DNA from: Roseovarius litoreus
GTDB lineage: Bacteria > Pseudomonadota > Alphaproteobacteria > Rhodobacterales > Rhodobacteraceae
Assembly (NCBI RefSeq): GCF_900142765.1
Contig: NZ_FRCB01000012.1
Coordinates: 33,828-97,827, forward strand
Length of the DNA: 64,000 bases
Direction: 5' to 3'
The position numbers were made by a program, and so were the translations under genes. Below, piece by piece: positions 51,528 through 61,235 of this stretch (position 1 is its first letter; every line of letters begins with the position of its first letter). A model generated the notes under the pieces. It was given only the letters and a program-made list of their open reading frames with translations, made no database searches and was not told the origin of the DNA.

Positions 51528-53387
51528 TTATGCCAGCTCGATGGGTGTCCATATCTCAAACCGCGTTCCTTCGTGAACTTTGCTTGCGCAGGTGATGTGG
51601 CCTCCGAATTTACTCGCAATGGCCTGCGCAACGGACAGTCCAATGCCCATTCCGCGATATGATCTCGTAAAGGATGATTCAACCTGTTCGAACGGCATGA
51701 AAATTCGCTCCAGCTGCGTCTCATCGATCCCGATCCCGGTATCGCTGATCGCCACCTTAAGCCATTTGCGATCATCCTGCTGTAAAATTTCTGAATGCAG
51801 CGTGATGCTGCCTTCCTTTGTGAACTTGACCGCGTTCTCCAAGACCTTCGAAATCATCTGCGATATGCGCGCAGGGTCCGATACGATCTGCGTGCTGCCA
51901 TCGCCAAGCCCGGTGCGTCGGAACTCCAGCCCGGCAGTTTGGGCAAGGTTTCCGTAAAGCGACTCGATCTCGCGGATCCGCGCCTCGATATCGAACGTCA
52001 CCGGGTCAAGCCGGATCGACTCGGTTGTGCCCTCGGCGAAATCGACCATGTGATCGACCAGCGCGTTCAGCTCTTTTGCCGACGACCACGCCACGTCCAG
52101 ATATCGGTCGCGGTCCGCATCGTCCTTTTGCTCGCGACAAATCGTCAACATGCCCACCACGCCGCTCAGCGGTGTGCGCAGTTCATGACCCGCGATCACC
52201 AGGAAGTCGCTCTTGCGCTTGTTCTCTTCCTCTTCCAGCCTGAGCGCCTCGCGCAGCTTCTTGTCCGAGCTGCGCACGTGGCGGATCATCGTCTTGAGGG
52301 ACTCGTTGAGTTGCCACATCTCGGTCGATGAGCGTTCTTCGTCGGGCAGGGTGATGGCGTAATCCCCGTCGCTGATCCTGCTGCTGATCTCGGTGAAATG
52401 CCGAACCGGTCGTGCAAGCCGGCGTGACATGGCCCAGCCCGCAGCGCCCAGAAGGGCGGCCACCAGCACCGCCAGCAGATAGGATTTCGACAGACTGCCA
52501 TTCACCGCGTCCGAAAGTTCATAGATCGGCTGTGGAACCATGACCGGCCAGCCCGTCTCGGGCACAAAGGTGATCCCCGCGATCATGTCCATTTGCATGG
52601 GCGGCGAAAAGAACATCTCGACCCCGGTCTCGCGGTTCAGCATCCGCCGCACCGCCGAGATGCCGGAAGCATCCACCATGTTTTCCTCGACCTTTGGCGA
52701 GGGATGCGCGATGGCGCGCCCGAACTGGTCGAAGATCGCCGAATGCCCGAACTCACCAAAGGCGATGGCCCTCTGCACCGCCTTGATGTAGTCGGTCCTC
52801 ATATAGCCGATCGCAAGCCTCTGATCGGGAAGCTCGTATCCCAGAACGAAATATTTGCCGTCCCCGATGCGTTGCAGACCTGAAATCTGAACGCCGCCGA
52901 GGGTCGCATTCGTGCCCGCGCGCAGATCATCCAATACCGTTTGCTCTGGCAGGGGCAAATTCTTGCCCAGCCAATTGGGCGGGGGCTGGTCCGCTGCGAA
53001 GGTTGGCAACAAGGCCATGCTCTCCACGTTCAGCGATTCCAGCAATGACAGATGGGCAACCCGCGTCGCATCGCTATTATTGTTGCTGACTTCGGTCGCC
53101 GCATGGGCAAACACGCGCGCCACGTCCGTGACATAGCGTGACAGCGACAACGACACGTTCTGTGCGATCACAAGATGCTTTTCCTGCGTTCGCTCGATCT
53201 CGGTGTTCATGAACGTGCGATAGTTCCATAGCTGGATCACCAACGCGAACACCAGGATCGCGGCCAGAACCATCACGGCGATCTGTTGTTGCAGGGGCCA
53301 GACCCATCCCTTGATACGGGTCTGCTTTGCCGCGCTGCCAGACAGCTCTGGCAGCGTCCGCTCGGGTGTATTTGCGTGCGCGCTCAC
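51528..53387 (-). CDS. Membrane histidine kinase with double-Cache sensor
   Basis: 619 residues. Membrane segment (about 35-57), a large periplasmic Cache-type domain (about 60-305; QTVLDDLRAGTNATLGGVQI, then VPETGWPVMVPQPIYELSDA), second segment (about 308-328), HAMP (330-385), coiled coil, DHp with IAGHELRTPLSGVVG, HATPase (VLENAVKFTKEG, DTGIGID, GMGIGLSVAQAIA). No receiver or Hpt is fused; the separate receiver gene follows in the same direction. A typical small-molecule-sensing kinase. Confidence 0.92.
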   Translation of the reverse strand: MSAHANTPERTLPELSGSAAKQTRIKGWVWPLQQQIAVMVLAAILVFALVIQLWNYRTFMNTEIERTQEKHLVIAQNVSLSLSRYVTDVARVFAHAATEVSNNNSDATRVAHLSLLESLNVESMALLPTFAADQPPPNWLGKNLPLPEQTVLDDLRAGTNATLGGVQISGLQRIGDGKYFVLGYELPDQRLAIGYMRTDYIKAVQRAIAFGEFGHSAIFDQFGRAIAHPSPKVEENMVDASGISAVRRMLNRETGVEMFFSPPMQMDMIAGITFVPETGWPVMVPQPIYELSDAVNGSLSKSYLLAVLVAALLGAAGWAMSRRLARPVRHFTEISSRISDGDYAITLPDEERSSTEMWQLNESLKTMIRHVRSSDKKLREALRLEEEENKRKSDFLVIAGHELRTPLSGVVGMLTICREQKDDADRDRYLDVAWSSAKELNALVDHMVDFAEGTTESIRLDPVTFDIEARIREIESLYGNLAQTAGLEFRRTGLGDGSTQIVSDPARISQMISKVLENAVKFTKEGSITLHSEILQQDDRKWLKVAISDTGIGIDETQLERIFMPFEQVESSFTRSYRGMGIGLSVAQAIASKFGGHITCASKVHEGTRFEIWTPIELA

Positions 53388-53655
53388 GACACCTCCTGAG
53401 GTTACCTGCGCAGACTATACACTCAAGGGTTTATCTAACCAGTCCCGTTGGTCTGATGCTGTATCAGACCAAAGTCCGATATGCCGGGTCGCACCGGCGC
53501 GCTGCGGTCGCTCGATGCTCGGGTGAGGCGGGGTCGATGGTCCGGGTGCCGCCACGGACGAAGGTCTGATTTTTGATCCGACATAGCGTGGAAGGCCGAT
53601 CTGCGGCTTTGCGTCATAAGCCTTGGGACACGTTTGACCCAAAGGAGCACATGAC
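53388..53655 (+). promoter_or_regulatory. Promoter region of the type I secretion operon with GGTC/GACC operators
   Basis: Contains the perfect inverted repeat TGGTCTGAT-gctgt-ATCAGACCA (53449-53471), immediately followed by GACCAAAGTCC (53467-53477), and a further AAGGTCTGAT (53561-53570). The same words recur at 62.3-62.5 kb. AAAGGAG sets the start of the exporter gene. Confidence 0.5.
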
Positions 53656-55428
53656 ATGGCCCGATCCTCTTCAAGACAGTCTGATAAGGATGCACGCCTT
53701 GCCCGCCTGACTGCCGGGCTACGGCCGGTGTTCCTGTATATCTTCGGCTTGTCCGGGATCATCAACATCCTGGCACTGACCGGCGCGTTCTACATGATGC
53801 AGATCTACGACCGCGCCCTGATGAGTGGCAGCATCCCCACGCTCGCCCTGATTTCGGTGCTGGCACTTGGCCTTTACATGTTCCAGGGCGGGCTTGATGT
53901 CATCCGCTCTCAGATCCTCCACCGGGTCGGCGCGCGCTTCGATGCCCGGGTCGCTCCCGATATCCACCGCATGAGCATCGACATGCCGCGCTATGGCTTT
54001 TCCGTTGCCGAAGCGATGGAGAGGGGCCGCACCGTCGACACCCTGCGCAACTTCTTCGGCGGACCGGCGCTTGTGTCGCTGTTCGATCTGCCCTGGATGC
54101 CGATCTTTCTGGCCTTCGTGTTCGTGCTGCATCCGTATCTGGGCGCTCTGGCCATTGGCGGGGCCGTGGTTCTCACGCTGATGACCGTCCTGACCGAGCT
54201 GTTGACCCGCAAGGCGAATGCCCAGGTCAGCCGTGCCGCCGTTCAGCGCAGCTCGGTGGCCGAGGCCAATGCCCGCAACGCCGATGTCATCAAGGCGATG
54301 GGGTTCTCGTCGCAGGCTCTGGCTCAGTTCCAGCAGGCCAACGACGCGCACCTGACCCTGCAATCCGGGTCCAGCGACGTGACCCGCACCGTGGGCGCCT
54401 TGTCCAAGGTGCTGCGCATGATGCTGCAATCGGCGGTTCTGGGCCTTGGTGCCTATCTCACCATCATGGGCGAGATGACCGCTGGCGCGATCATCGCCGC
54501 GTCCGTGGCCTCGGCCCGTGCCCTTGCACCGATCGACTCGACCATCGCCAACTGGAAGAACCTGATCGCGGCCCGCAACGCCATGGCCACCATCCGTCAG
54601 ACGATGGCCGCCCTGCCCGAACAGGCACGCCCCCTTCAGATGCCCGATCCCAAGCAGTCGTTCTCGGCCGAAGGGATCACCGTTGTGGCGCCTGGATCCG
54701 GTCGTGTGCTCCTGTCGGATGTGACCATTCAGCTCGAAGCCGGGCAGGCACTTGGCCTCATCGGTCCCAGTGGCGGTGGTAAATCCTCGCTGATGCGGGC
54801 GATGGCCGGGGTCTGGCCCGTGCTGCGCGGCCATGTCCGCCTGGATGGCGCCGATCTGGTGCAATGGGGCGAAGACACGATTTCGCGCAGCTTCGGCTAT
54901 CTGCCGCAGGACTACACCCTGTTCGATACCACGATTGCCCGCAACATTTCGCGCCTTGCCGATCCCGATCCCGAAAAGGTCATTGCGGCGGCACGTGCGG
55001 CAGGCGTTCACGAGATGATCCTCGCCATGCCCGACGGCTACGAGACCGAACTGGGCGCCAGCGCCACAAGCCTGTCGGGTGGTCAGCGTCAGCGTATCGC
55101 TCTGGCACGGGCGCTCTATGGCGATCCTTTCGTCGTCCTGCTGGACGAGCCGAACTCGAACCTCGACGCCGAAGGCGAACGCGCCGTCAGTCATGCGATC
55201 CAAAGCATCCGTGATCGCGGCGGCATCGTGATCGTCGTCGCTCACCGCCCAAGTGCTCTGGAGCATGTCGATCTGGTCGGTGTTGTCCAGGATGGCGCCC
55301 TCAGCCGCTTTGGTCCCAAATCCGAGATCATGCGCGTCAAGGCGGCCCCGGTGCCCCCGGCCACGCCCCTCCGTGAAGCAGGCGCCGCCATGAAGGCCGC
55401 CCCGGCACCAGAGGACACAGGCACATGA
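53656..55428 (+). CDS. Type I secretion ABC exporter, permease-ATPase fusion
   Basis: 590 residues. An N-terminal membrane domain with about six segments (30-310) and a C-terminal ATPase: Walker A GPSGGGKSS, Q loop YLPQDYTLFD, signature LSGGQRQRIAL, Walker B VVLLDEPNSNLD, H loop AHRPS. PrtD/AprD-like length with no N-terminal peptidase-like domain. It exports C-terminally targeted proteins with the HlyD adaptor encoded two genes on; the outer-membrane TolC partner is not in the window. Overlaps the RTX gene as ATGA. Confidence 0.93.
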   Translation: MARSSSRQSDKDARLARLTAGLRPVFLYIFGLSGIINILALTGAFYMMQIYDRALMSGSIPTLALISVLALGLYMFQGGLDVIRSQILHRVGARFDARVAPDIHRMSIDMPRYGFSVAEAMERGRTVDTLRNFFGGPALVSLFDLPWMPIFLAFVFVLHPYLGALAIGGAVVLTLMTVLTELLTRKANAQVSRAAVQRSSVAEANARNADVIKAMGFSSQALAQFQQANDAHLTLQSGSSDVTRTVGALSKVLRMMLQSAVLGLGAYLTIMGEMTAGAIIAASVASARALAPIDSTIANWKNLIAARNAMATIRQTMAALPEQARPLQMPDPKQSFSAEGITVVAPGSGRVLLSDVTIQLEAGQALGLIGPSGGGKSSLMRAMAGVWPVLRGHVRLDGADLVQWGEDTISRSFGYLPQDYTLFDTTIARNISRLADPDPEKVIAAARAAGVHEMILAMPDGYETELGASATSLSGGQRQRIALARALYGDPFVVLLDEPNSNLDAEGERAVSHAIQSIRDRGGIVIVVAHRPSALEHVDLVGVVQDGALSRFGPKSEIMRVKAAPVPPATPLREAGAAMKAAPAPEDTGT

Positions 55429-57293
55429 TCGAGGTAAAATCAGCCAAGAAGGTCCAGACGCCCGGCAAAGAGCGTCTGACCGCGATGGACGGCTTGCGCC
55501 AGACGGTGACGGCCATTCCCAAGCGCAAGATCGGTATGGCGATGATGGCCCTGTTCGGTCTGGTCGCCTATATCAAGACCCTGCTCGGCGGCTCCGAGGT
55601 TGCGGCGCAAGCCGCCCCCGACACGCCCATCTCGGGTGACGACAACGCAGCACCCATCTGCGAGACGGACAATTCGTCCGCCGACAACAGCGGTCGCATG
55701 TCCTATGGCAACGCCGCGTTGTTCCAGGCATCCTCGCGCGACGAGGACGAGGGCGCGATCCTGACGTCGCCGCAATCCTCGCCGTCATCGGTGCTGTCGC
55801 CTGCTGGTTCTGGTCTCCAGCCCGAGCGGTTCGATGCGTCCGGCCTTCAACCTGCACCCCTGAACTTCCAGCCCTCGGCATTCGCCACGGCTCCGGAAAC
55901 CGGACTCGAGCCCGGCCCCGGTACCGATCCCGGCACCCCGCCGTCCGGCGGAGGAGGCCCCGGCACTGGCACCGGTGGTGGAGGCACGGGTGGTGGCGAC
56001 GGAACACTGCCGCCCGCCGGTCCTGATCCCGAAGATGAGATCGAGAACGAGGACGGTCCCCAAGACCCGCCCCCATCCGTCAATCCTCCGGTGGAAGACG
56101 GCCCAAACGATGATGACGACGGCGGGAATGACGGCAAGGACGACGCGCCCTGTAAGGACAATGCGCATGGCGAGCACGACGCAGCCTGCGAAGACAATGC
56201 GCCTGGCGATCATGATGCACCCTGCGATGATCATCCACCCTGCGACAACGACTCTGCCGAAGGCGATCCCTGTGATGACGTCTCCTCCGACTGCGCCTCA
56301 GACGCCGATTGCGATACAGCTTCTGACTGCGACACAACCCCGGAGTGCGATGCCGGTCACAGCTGCGATCCAATTGCGGGCATCGACGCGGATTGCTTTG
56401 AAGATCCGATACAGGCCGCTCGTGACATCACCTTCGGACTGTCCACTGACGACGACCTGTCGGGCACCGATGCCGACGATCTCATCCATGCGGGCGACGG
56501 GGCCGACACAGTTCTGGGCGGCGCGGGGGATGATCTGCTGATCGGAGCGGCAGGCGACGACATCCTGACCGGCGGCAGCGGCAACGACCGCCTTGCCGGC
56601 GAGCAGGGTAACGACACGCTCGATGGCGGTGTCGGTGATGACATCCTCACCGGCGGCGCAGGCGATGACATCCTGTGGGACGGCACCGGCGCGGACCTGC
56701 TGTTTGGCGATGCCGGGAACGACACGATCCAGCTCGCCGCCGACGACGCGTCCGATACGGTAGATGGCGGCGACGGCATTGATACGCTCGACCTGTCCGG
56801 CACCGGCCAACAGGCTCATATCGACATCGCTGCAGGCACGATCACGCGCCCCGGCCTTCCGCAGGACAGCTTCACAGACATCGAAGTCTTCGCTGCAGGG
56901 GCAGGCAAGGAAGTGTTCGACCTGTCGGGTTTCTTCAGCCCCGGAGCCCCTGCGACGCCTCGGACCGCATTCCAGATCACGGATTTTGGCCACGACGATA
57001 CTCTGGTGTTGACCAACGATATCCACCTTGCGCTGTCCGATCTGCACGCGGTGACCGACACGCGCGACATTCGCAAGGACAGCTCGGATTTCGAGGCCCG
57101 GATCTCGGTCTTCGATCCTGAAACCGTGGCCGAAAACCATGGCCGCCCCGGGTTTCGTCAGGACGACGAAGACGCCCTGATGATCCGCCGCATCGAACTT
57201 CGCCAGGAACATGAAACCGGCGAAATCGAATTCGACCTCTGGATCAGCGGTCCCGACCGCGAGTCCGATCCCTCCCAAGACTTCACATCCTGA
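55425..57293 (+). CDS. RTX-repeat calcium-binding protein with Cys/Asp-rich linker
   Basis: 622 residues. A hydrophobic segment near the N-terminus (about 32-48; KIGMAMMALFGLVAYIKTLL) is followed by a Pro/Gly-rich stretch (about 140-215), then an unusual acidic linker (about 235-325) with a Cys roughly every 5-10 residues in DAPC/DHP/DCD-type repeats. About nine RTX nonapeptides (GGAGDDILT type, about 350-435) and a C-terminal beta-rich domain (about 440-622) follow. It lies between exporter and adaptor genes, so it is either a substrate or a surface component of the system. Cysteines are generally rare in type I substrates, which makes the linker odd. Confidence 0.82.
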   Translation: MIEVKSAKKVQTPGKERLTAMDGLRQTVTAIPKRKIGMAMMALFGLVAYIKTLLGGSEVAAQAAPDTPISGDDNAAPICETDNSSADNSGRMSYGNAALFQASSRDEDEGAILTSPQSSPSSVLSPAGSGLQPERFDASGLQPAPLNFQPSAFATAPETGLEPGPGTDPGTPPSGGGGPGTGTGGGGTGGGDGTLPPAGPDPEDEIENEDGPQDPPPSVNPPVEDGPNDDDDGGNDGKDDAPCKDNAHGEHDAACEDNAPGDHDAPCDDHPPCDNDSAEGDPCDDVSSDCASDADCDTASDCDTTPECDAGHSCDPIAGIDADCFEDPIQAARDITFGLSTDDDLSGTDADDLIHAGDGADTVLGGAGDDLLIGAAGDDILTGGSGNDRLAGEQGNDTLDGGVGDDILTGGAGDDILWDGTGADLLFGDAGNDTIQLAADDASDTVDGGDGIDTLDLSGTGQQAHIDIAAGTITRPGLPQDSFTDIEVFAAGAGKEVFDLSGFFSPGAPATPRTAFQITDFGHDDTLVLTNDIHLALSDLHAVTDTRDIRKDSSDFEARISVFDPETVAENHGRPGFRQDDEDALMIRRIELRQEHETGEIEFDLWISGPDRESDPSQDFTS

Positions 57294-57307
57294 ACAGGAG
57301 CCACGCC

Positions 57308-58636
57308 ATGATACGCAACAGCAAAACCCCCAACGCTTCGCAGGATGCCGTCTATGCCATTCGCGGGCGGGTGATCGCCGGTCTGGTGATGGCGTCCCTT
57401 CTGGTCGCCGCGATCTTTGGCTGGGCGGCGAATGCCAACCTTGCCAGCGCGGTCGTCGTCAGCGGCGAAGTGTCGGTCAACCGCGATCTGCGCGTCGTCC
57501 AGCACCGCGACGGCGGCATCGTCAAAGAGATTCCCGCCAATGTTGGCGACTATGTGCGCGAGGGTGACATCCTGCTCCGGCTTGATGACACATCCGCCCG
57601 CACCGAACGCGCGATCCTGCACGGCAAAATCGCCGAGCTGGCCATTCGCAAAAGCCGCCTCGAAGCGCAGCGCGACCTGATGGCGGAATTCCCCATGCCC
57701 GCCGGTCTTGATGAATTGATCGTGACGCCCGCCGCACTGCAGGCCATTTATGTCGGCGAGCGGCGCATTTTCCAGGGCAACATCTCGTCCTTCGTCAGCC
57801 GCAAGGAACAGATCGACCTCGGGATCGAACAGGTCCGAACCGAAATCGATGGCCTCGAAGCCCGCCTTGACGCCAAACAGGATGAAATCCTGCTGGTGCA
57901 GGCTGAAAGCGCCCGCGTCGAAGACCTCTCCGAGCGTCGCCTGACCGTGCGCAATGTCGCCTTCTCGATCGAGCGCGAGAATGTCCGCCTGCGCGGCGAA
58001 CGCGGCGAGATCCTCTCGGCACTGGGCCGCGCCCGCAGCCGCGTCAGCGAGCTGGAGTTGGAAATCCTCTCGATGCAGGAAAAGATGCGCACCGATGCAC
58101 AACGCGAACTGCGCGAGATCGAAACCCAGCTGTCGGAACTCACCGAAAAGCGTTTCGTCATCGAAGACACCCTGTCGCGCACCGAAATCCGCGCGCCGAT
58201 CTCGGGTCTGATCAATGATCTGAACGTCAACTCCGTGGGCGGCGTCATCAGCCCCGCCGAAATTCTGGCGACGATTGTCCCCGAAGAGGCCGAACTGGTC
58301 TTCACGGCCCGCGTCCCGGCGGTATCCATCGAACAGGTCGACACCGGATATGCCGCCCGGATGCGCTTTGTCGCCTTCGACCAGAACGAAACCCCCGAAA
58401 TCGAAGGCACCGTGTCCTACGTGGCCGCCGCCGCGACAAGCGATCCCAAGATGCCGGGCGATTTCTACTCGATCAAAGTTGACGTGACGCCCGATCAGCT
58501 GGCCCGCCTTGGCGGCAAGGAGCTGCGCCCCGGCATGCCGGTCGAAGTCTATGTCACCACGGCCGAACGCACCGCCCTGTCCTATCTCGTCAAGCCCTTC
58601 AGCGATCAGTTCGCGCGGGCCTTCAAGGAAAGGTAA
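57308..58636 (+). CDS. HlyD-family membrane-fusion (adaptor) protein of type I secretion
   Basis: 442 residues. One N-terminal membrane segment (about 20-42), a lipoyl-like half (LRVVQHRDGGIVKEIPANVG, then VREGDILLRLDD), a long coiled-coil hairpin (about 105-285) and a C-terminal beta-barrel (IRAPISGLINDLNVNSVGGV, ELRPGMPVEVYVTTAERTAL). It bridges the exporter and a TolC-like channel. Fifteen bases after the RTX gene and five before the SNase-like gene. Confidence 0.93.
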   Translation: MIRNSKTPNASQDAVYAIRGRVIAGLVMASLLVAAIFGWAANANLASAVVVSGEVSVNRDLRVVQHRDGGIVKEIPANVGDYVREGDILLRLDDTSARTERAILHGKIAELAIRKSRLEAQRDLMAEFPMPAGLDELIVTPAALQAIYVGERRIFQGNISSFVSRKEQIDLGIEQVRTEIDGLEARLDAKQDEILLVQAESARVEDLSERRLTVRNVAFSIERENVRLRGERGEILSALGRARSRVSELELEILSMQEKMRTDAQRELREIETQLSELTEKRFVIEDTLSRTEIRAPISGLINDLNVNSVGGVISPAEILATIVPEEAELVFTARVPAVSIEQVDTGYAARMRFVAFDQNETPEIEGTVSYVAAAATSDPKMPGDFYSIKVDVTPDQLARLGGKELRPGMPVEVYVTTAERTALSYLVKPFSDQFARAFKER

Positions 58637-58640
58637 ACCC

Positions 58641-59054
58641 ATGCTCCGCATCTGTCTTTCCGCCCTTGCGATCCTTCTGGCGACCTCCGCCTACGGGCAA
58701 CCCAAGGACATGACCTGGAAGGCGCTCGAGGGCGATACCCTGAACCTCAATGGCAGGATCATGAGCGTTCACGGTGTCTCCTGTCCGCCATCGTCACAGG
58801 CGGCGGGCCTCAGCGCCAAACGGCTCGCCAATACCTTCCTGCGGGGCGGCGTGGTGGTCTGCGTGACGTCGCTCGAACGCAACGGCCGTGAAAACGTCGA
58901 CTGCGCCAAGCGCGGCAACAACGGGCTGTCACTCAGTCAGATGCTTGTCTTCACCGCGCTGTGCACCCCGCGCCGCGATCAGGAATGCATGACACCGCAT
59001 TTCGACGCCATGCCCACCTATGCGCCGCCGCCGCGCCGGCCCGAAGACGCCTGA
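58641..59054 (+). CDS. Secreted SNase-like protein, catalytic residues lost
   Basis: 137 residues with a Sec signal peptide (MLRICLSALAILLATSAYGQ). The rest resembles a staphylococcal-nuclease fold (LEGDTLNLNGRIMSVHGVSC, then LANTFLRGGVVVCVTSLERN). The expected R...D-T-P-E catalytic stretch reads S-V-H-G-V-S-C-P-P, so the catalytic Arg, Asp and Glu are all replaced. Five Cys suggest disulfides in the periplasm. Part of the secretion operon, role unknown; perhaps a binding protein. Confidence 0.6.
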   Translation: MLRICLSALAILLATSAYGQPKDMTWKALEGDTLNLNGRIMSVHGVSCPPSSQAAGLSAKRLANTFLRGGVVVCVTSLERNGRENVDCAKRGNNGLSLSQMLVFTALCTPRRDQECMTPHFDAMPTYAPPPRRPEDA

Positions 59055-59118
59055 AATCTCAAGATCACCCCCGTATCCGCCAGGGACAGACGATAAGAAA
59101 ACGAAGGGACAGCACCTC

Positions 59119-61212
59119 ATGGGACGTGACAAACGCAAGGATCGCGATCGCGACACCGAAGACAAATACAAGGGCGAGTTCGAGATCAATATCACCCAGG
59201 ACGGTGAGACGCGCAGTATTACCCTCAAGGGCCAGCCCCGCGACTATGAGATCGAGTATGAAGATGACGAGCTCGAGATCGAGGCCCGCAAGGGCGATGC
59301 CGAATGGGAATTCGACGACGTGGACAGCTTCGAAATCCTGTCCGATCCGGCGGATGAGATTTCACAAGTCCCCGCCGGAATCTTTGCCCTGGCCGGTCCT
59401 CTGCGCGACTACGATTTCTTCCTTGAAGACGGCTCTCTGATCGCCCGCAGCCGTCTCGACGGCGAGGCAGTGTCGCTTGAAGATGCGACCACGTTCATGG
59501 CGGGCGGCGAAACCTTCCAGACGGCCTTTCTCGTGGAAATGCTGGAAGCACCCGGCCCGGATATCCTGGCCGAAGGCGGTCCTCGCCTGATGACGGTCAA
59601 CACACCCGATCCGACACCAAGCGTGCTCTGGGATCAGATCCTGCAGACCGTGATCGTGGATATCGGTTTCGGGCCGACCAATGCGGCGCGTGCCTTCTCG
59701 ATCATGCACACCGCCATCTATGACGCTCAGGCCAGTTATGACCCTGTCGCACAACGCGTATCGATCGACCTCGAAGGGGACAACCTCGATATCGCCAGCC
59801 TTTCTGATGCCTCCGGTGCCGAAATCGAAGCCGCCATGCATGTCGCGGCATATCAGGCCCTCTCGCAACTCTTTCCCGGCCACCGCGATATGTTCGACAA
59901 GGTGCTGTCCGAACGCGTGGGGATCGACATTTCTGATGACAGCCGCGCGCATGTTGTCGGCAGTGACGCCGCGCAGGATGTGCTGACCCCGCGTCTTGCC
60001 GAAGCGGCCGTGCTGGCCAATCTGTCCGACGGGCTTTACACACCGGTCAACCCCGGTCCCGACACACGAAACGACATCTCGCGCTGGACCCCTGAAAAGA
60101 AGGGCAAATTATCGCCCGATCCCGACGCCCTGCAAACATTCCTGACCCCGGAACTCAGCCTGGCCGAAGGCTTCGCCCTGCCTGAAACCCCGACCGGTGC
60201 GACCGACACCGCCCTGATCCGGCCCGATGGGCCCGAGCCGTTCTTCACGGCCGATCAGCAAAACGCTGTCCTCGATTTCGACACCGGCACGATCACCCTC
60301 GCCGCGCCCGTGAACGTCAACGGGCAAACGTGGCAGGCCGCCGACACGATCCCCGTGGACAAATCCCTGATCGGTCCGGTCATCAATCCGGCCTTCATCT
60401 CTCAGGCCGAAGCCATCGTTCATACCAGCGCGACCCTGACCGAAGACCAGAAACTGATCGCTGAATTCTGGGAGGACGGTCCCGGCAGCAGCTATCCGCC
60501 CGGTGCCTGGATGACGCTGGCGCAATATGTCTCTCAACGCGATGGTCATGACGCGGCCTCGGATGCCCTGCTGTTCATGACAATGGGCAACGCCTTGAAC
60601 GATGCGGCCATCGCGACATGGGACGCCAAGGTGCATTTCGACTATGCCCGCCCGGTCACCGTGATCCGCGACCTTGGCAAGCTCGGCCTGATCGGCGAGC
60701 CGGGCGTGGACGAGCTGACTGGTGAGGCCGGATATGTGATCCAGGCCTTCGGCGGCATCGACCCCGACACCGGCACCAGTCTCGGCACCCGCACGATCCT
60801 TGCCGAGAACTTCATCACCTACCAGCTGCCCGGCGGTGAACAATCTCCGCCCTTCGCGGAATATACCTCGGGACACAGCACGTTTTCCGGTGCCGGCGCC
60901 GCAGTGCTGGCCGCCTTCACCGGCTCCGATCACTTCGACGCGCAAGTCACGGTTGCCTCAGGCACCAGCGCCTTCGATGCCGCGCTGCCGACCCAGACAT
61001 ACATCTTCGAATGGGACACGTTCTCGCAGGCCGCCAACGACGCCGGCTTCTCGCGGATTTATGGCGGGATTCACTTCAGCGACGGCAATCTCGACGGGCT
61101 CAGCGCCGGTGCGGCCATCGGTGCAGATGCCTATGACCTTGCCTCCGAGTTCGCCAACGGCACAGCGCAGCCCGAACAGCAGCCCTTCTTCGACGAATTT
61201 CTGTTCGGATGA
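59119..61212 (+). CDS. Vanadium-dependent haloperoxidase-like protein (PAP2 superfamily)
   Basis: 697 residues from MGRDKRKDRDRD, with AAGGGA upstream and no signal peptide. An acidic N-terminal region (about 15-90) precedes the helical PAP2-type enzyme domain. Vanadate-binding residues are all visible: Lys504 and Arg511 in KVHFDYARP, Ser584-Gly585-His586 in YTSGHSTFSG, and Arg646 and His652 in SRIYGGIHFSDG. The missing signal peptide and the location at the end of a type I operon suggest that it is a substrate exported by this system. Haloperoxidase or phosphatase activity and halide preference cannot be told from sequence. Confidence 0.82.
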   Translation: MGRDKRKDRDRDTEDKYKGEFEINITQDGETRSITLKGQPRDYEIEYEDDELEIEARKGDAEWEFDDVDSFEILSDPADEISQVPAGIFALAGPLRDYDFFLEDGSLIARSRLDGEAVSLEDATTFMAGGETFQTAFLVEMLEAPGPDILAEGGPRLMTVNTPDPTPSVLWDQILQTVIVDIGFGPTNAARAFSIMHTAIYDAQASYDPVAQRVSIDLEGDNLDIASLSDASGAEIEAAMHVAAYQALSQLFPGHRDMFDKVLSERVGIDISDDSRAHVVGSDAAQDVLTPRLAEAAVLANLSDGLYTPVNPGPDTRNDISRWTPEKKGKLSPDPDALQTFLTPELSLAEGFALPETPTGATDTALIRPDGPEPFFTADQQNAVLDFDTGTITLAAPVNVNGQTWQAADTIPVDKSLIGPVINPAFISQAEAIVHTSATLTEDQKLIAEFWEDGPGSSYPPGAWMTLAQYVSQRDGHDAASDALLFMTMGNALNDAAIATWDAKVHFDYARPVTVIRDLGKLGLIGEPGVDELTGEAGYVIQAFGGIDPDTGTSLGTRTILAENFITYQLPGGEQSPPFAEYTSGHSTFSGAGAAVLAAFTGSDHFDAQVTVASGTSAFDAALPTQTYIFEWDTFSQAANDAGFSRIYGGIHFSDGNLDGLSAGAAIGADAYDLASEFANGTAQPEQQPFFDEFLFG

Positions 61213-61235
61213 AGGGCCGCATGCCCATGGCCGGA

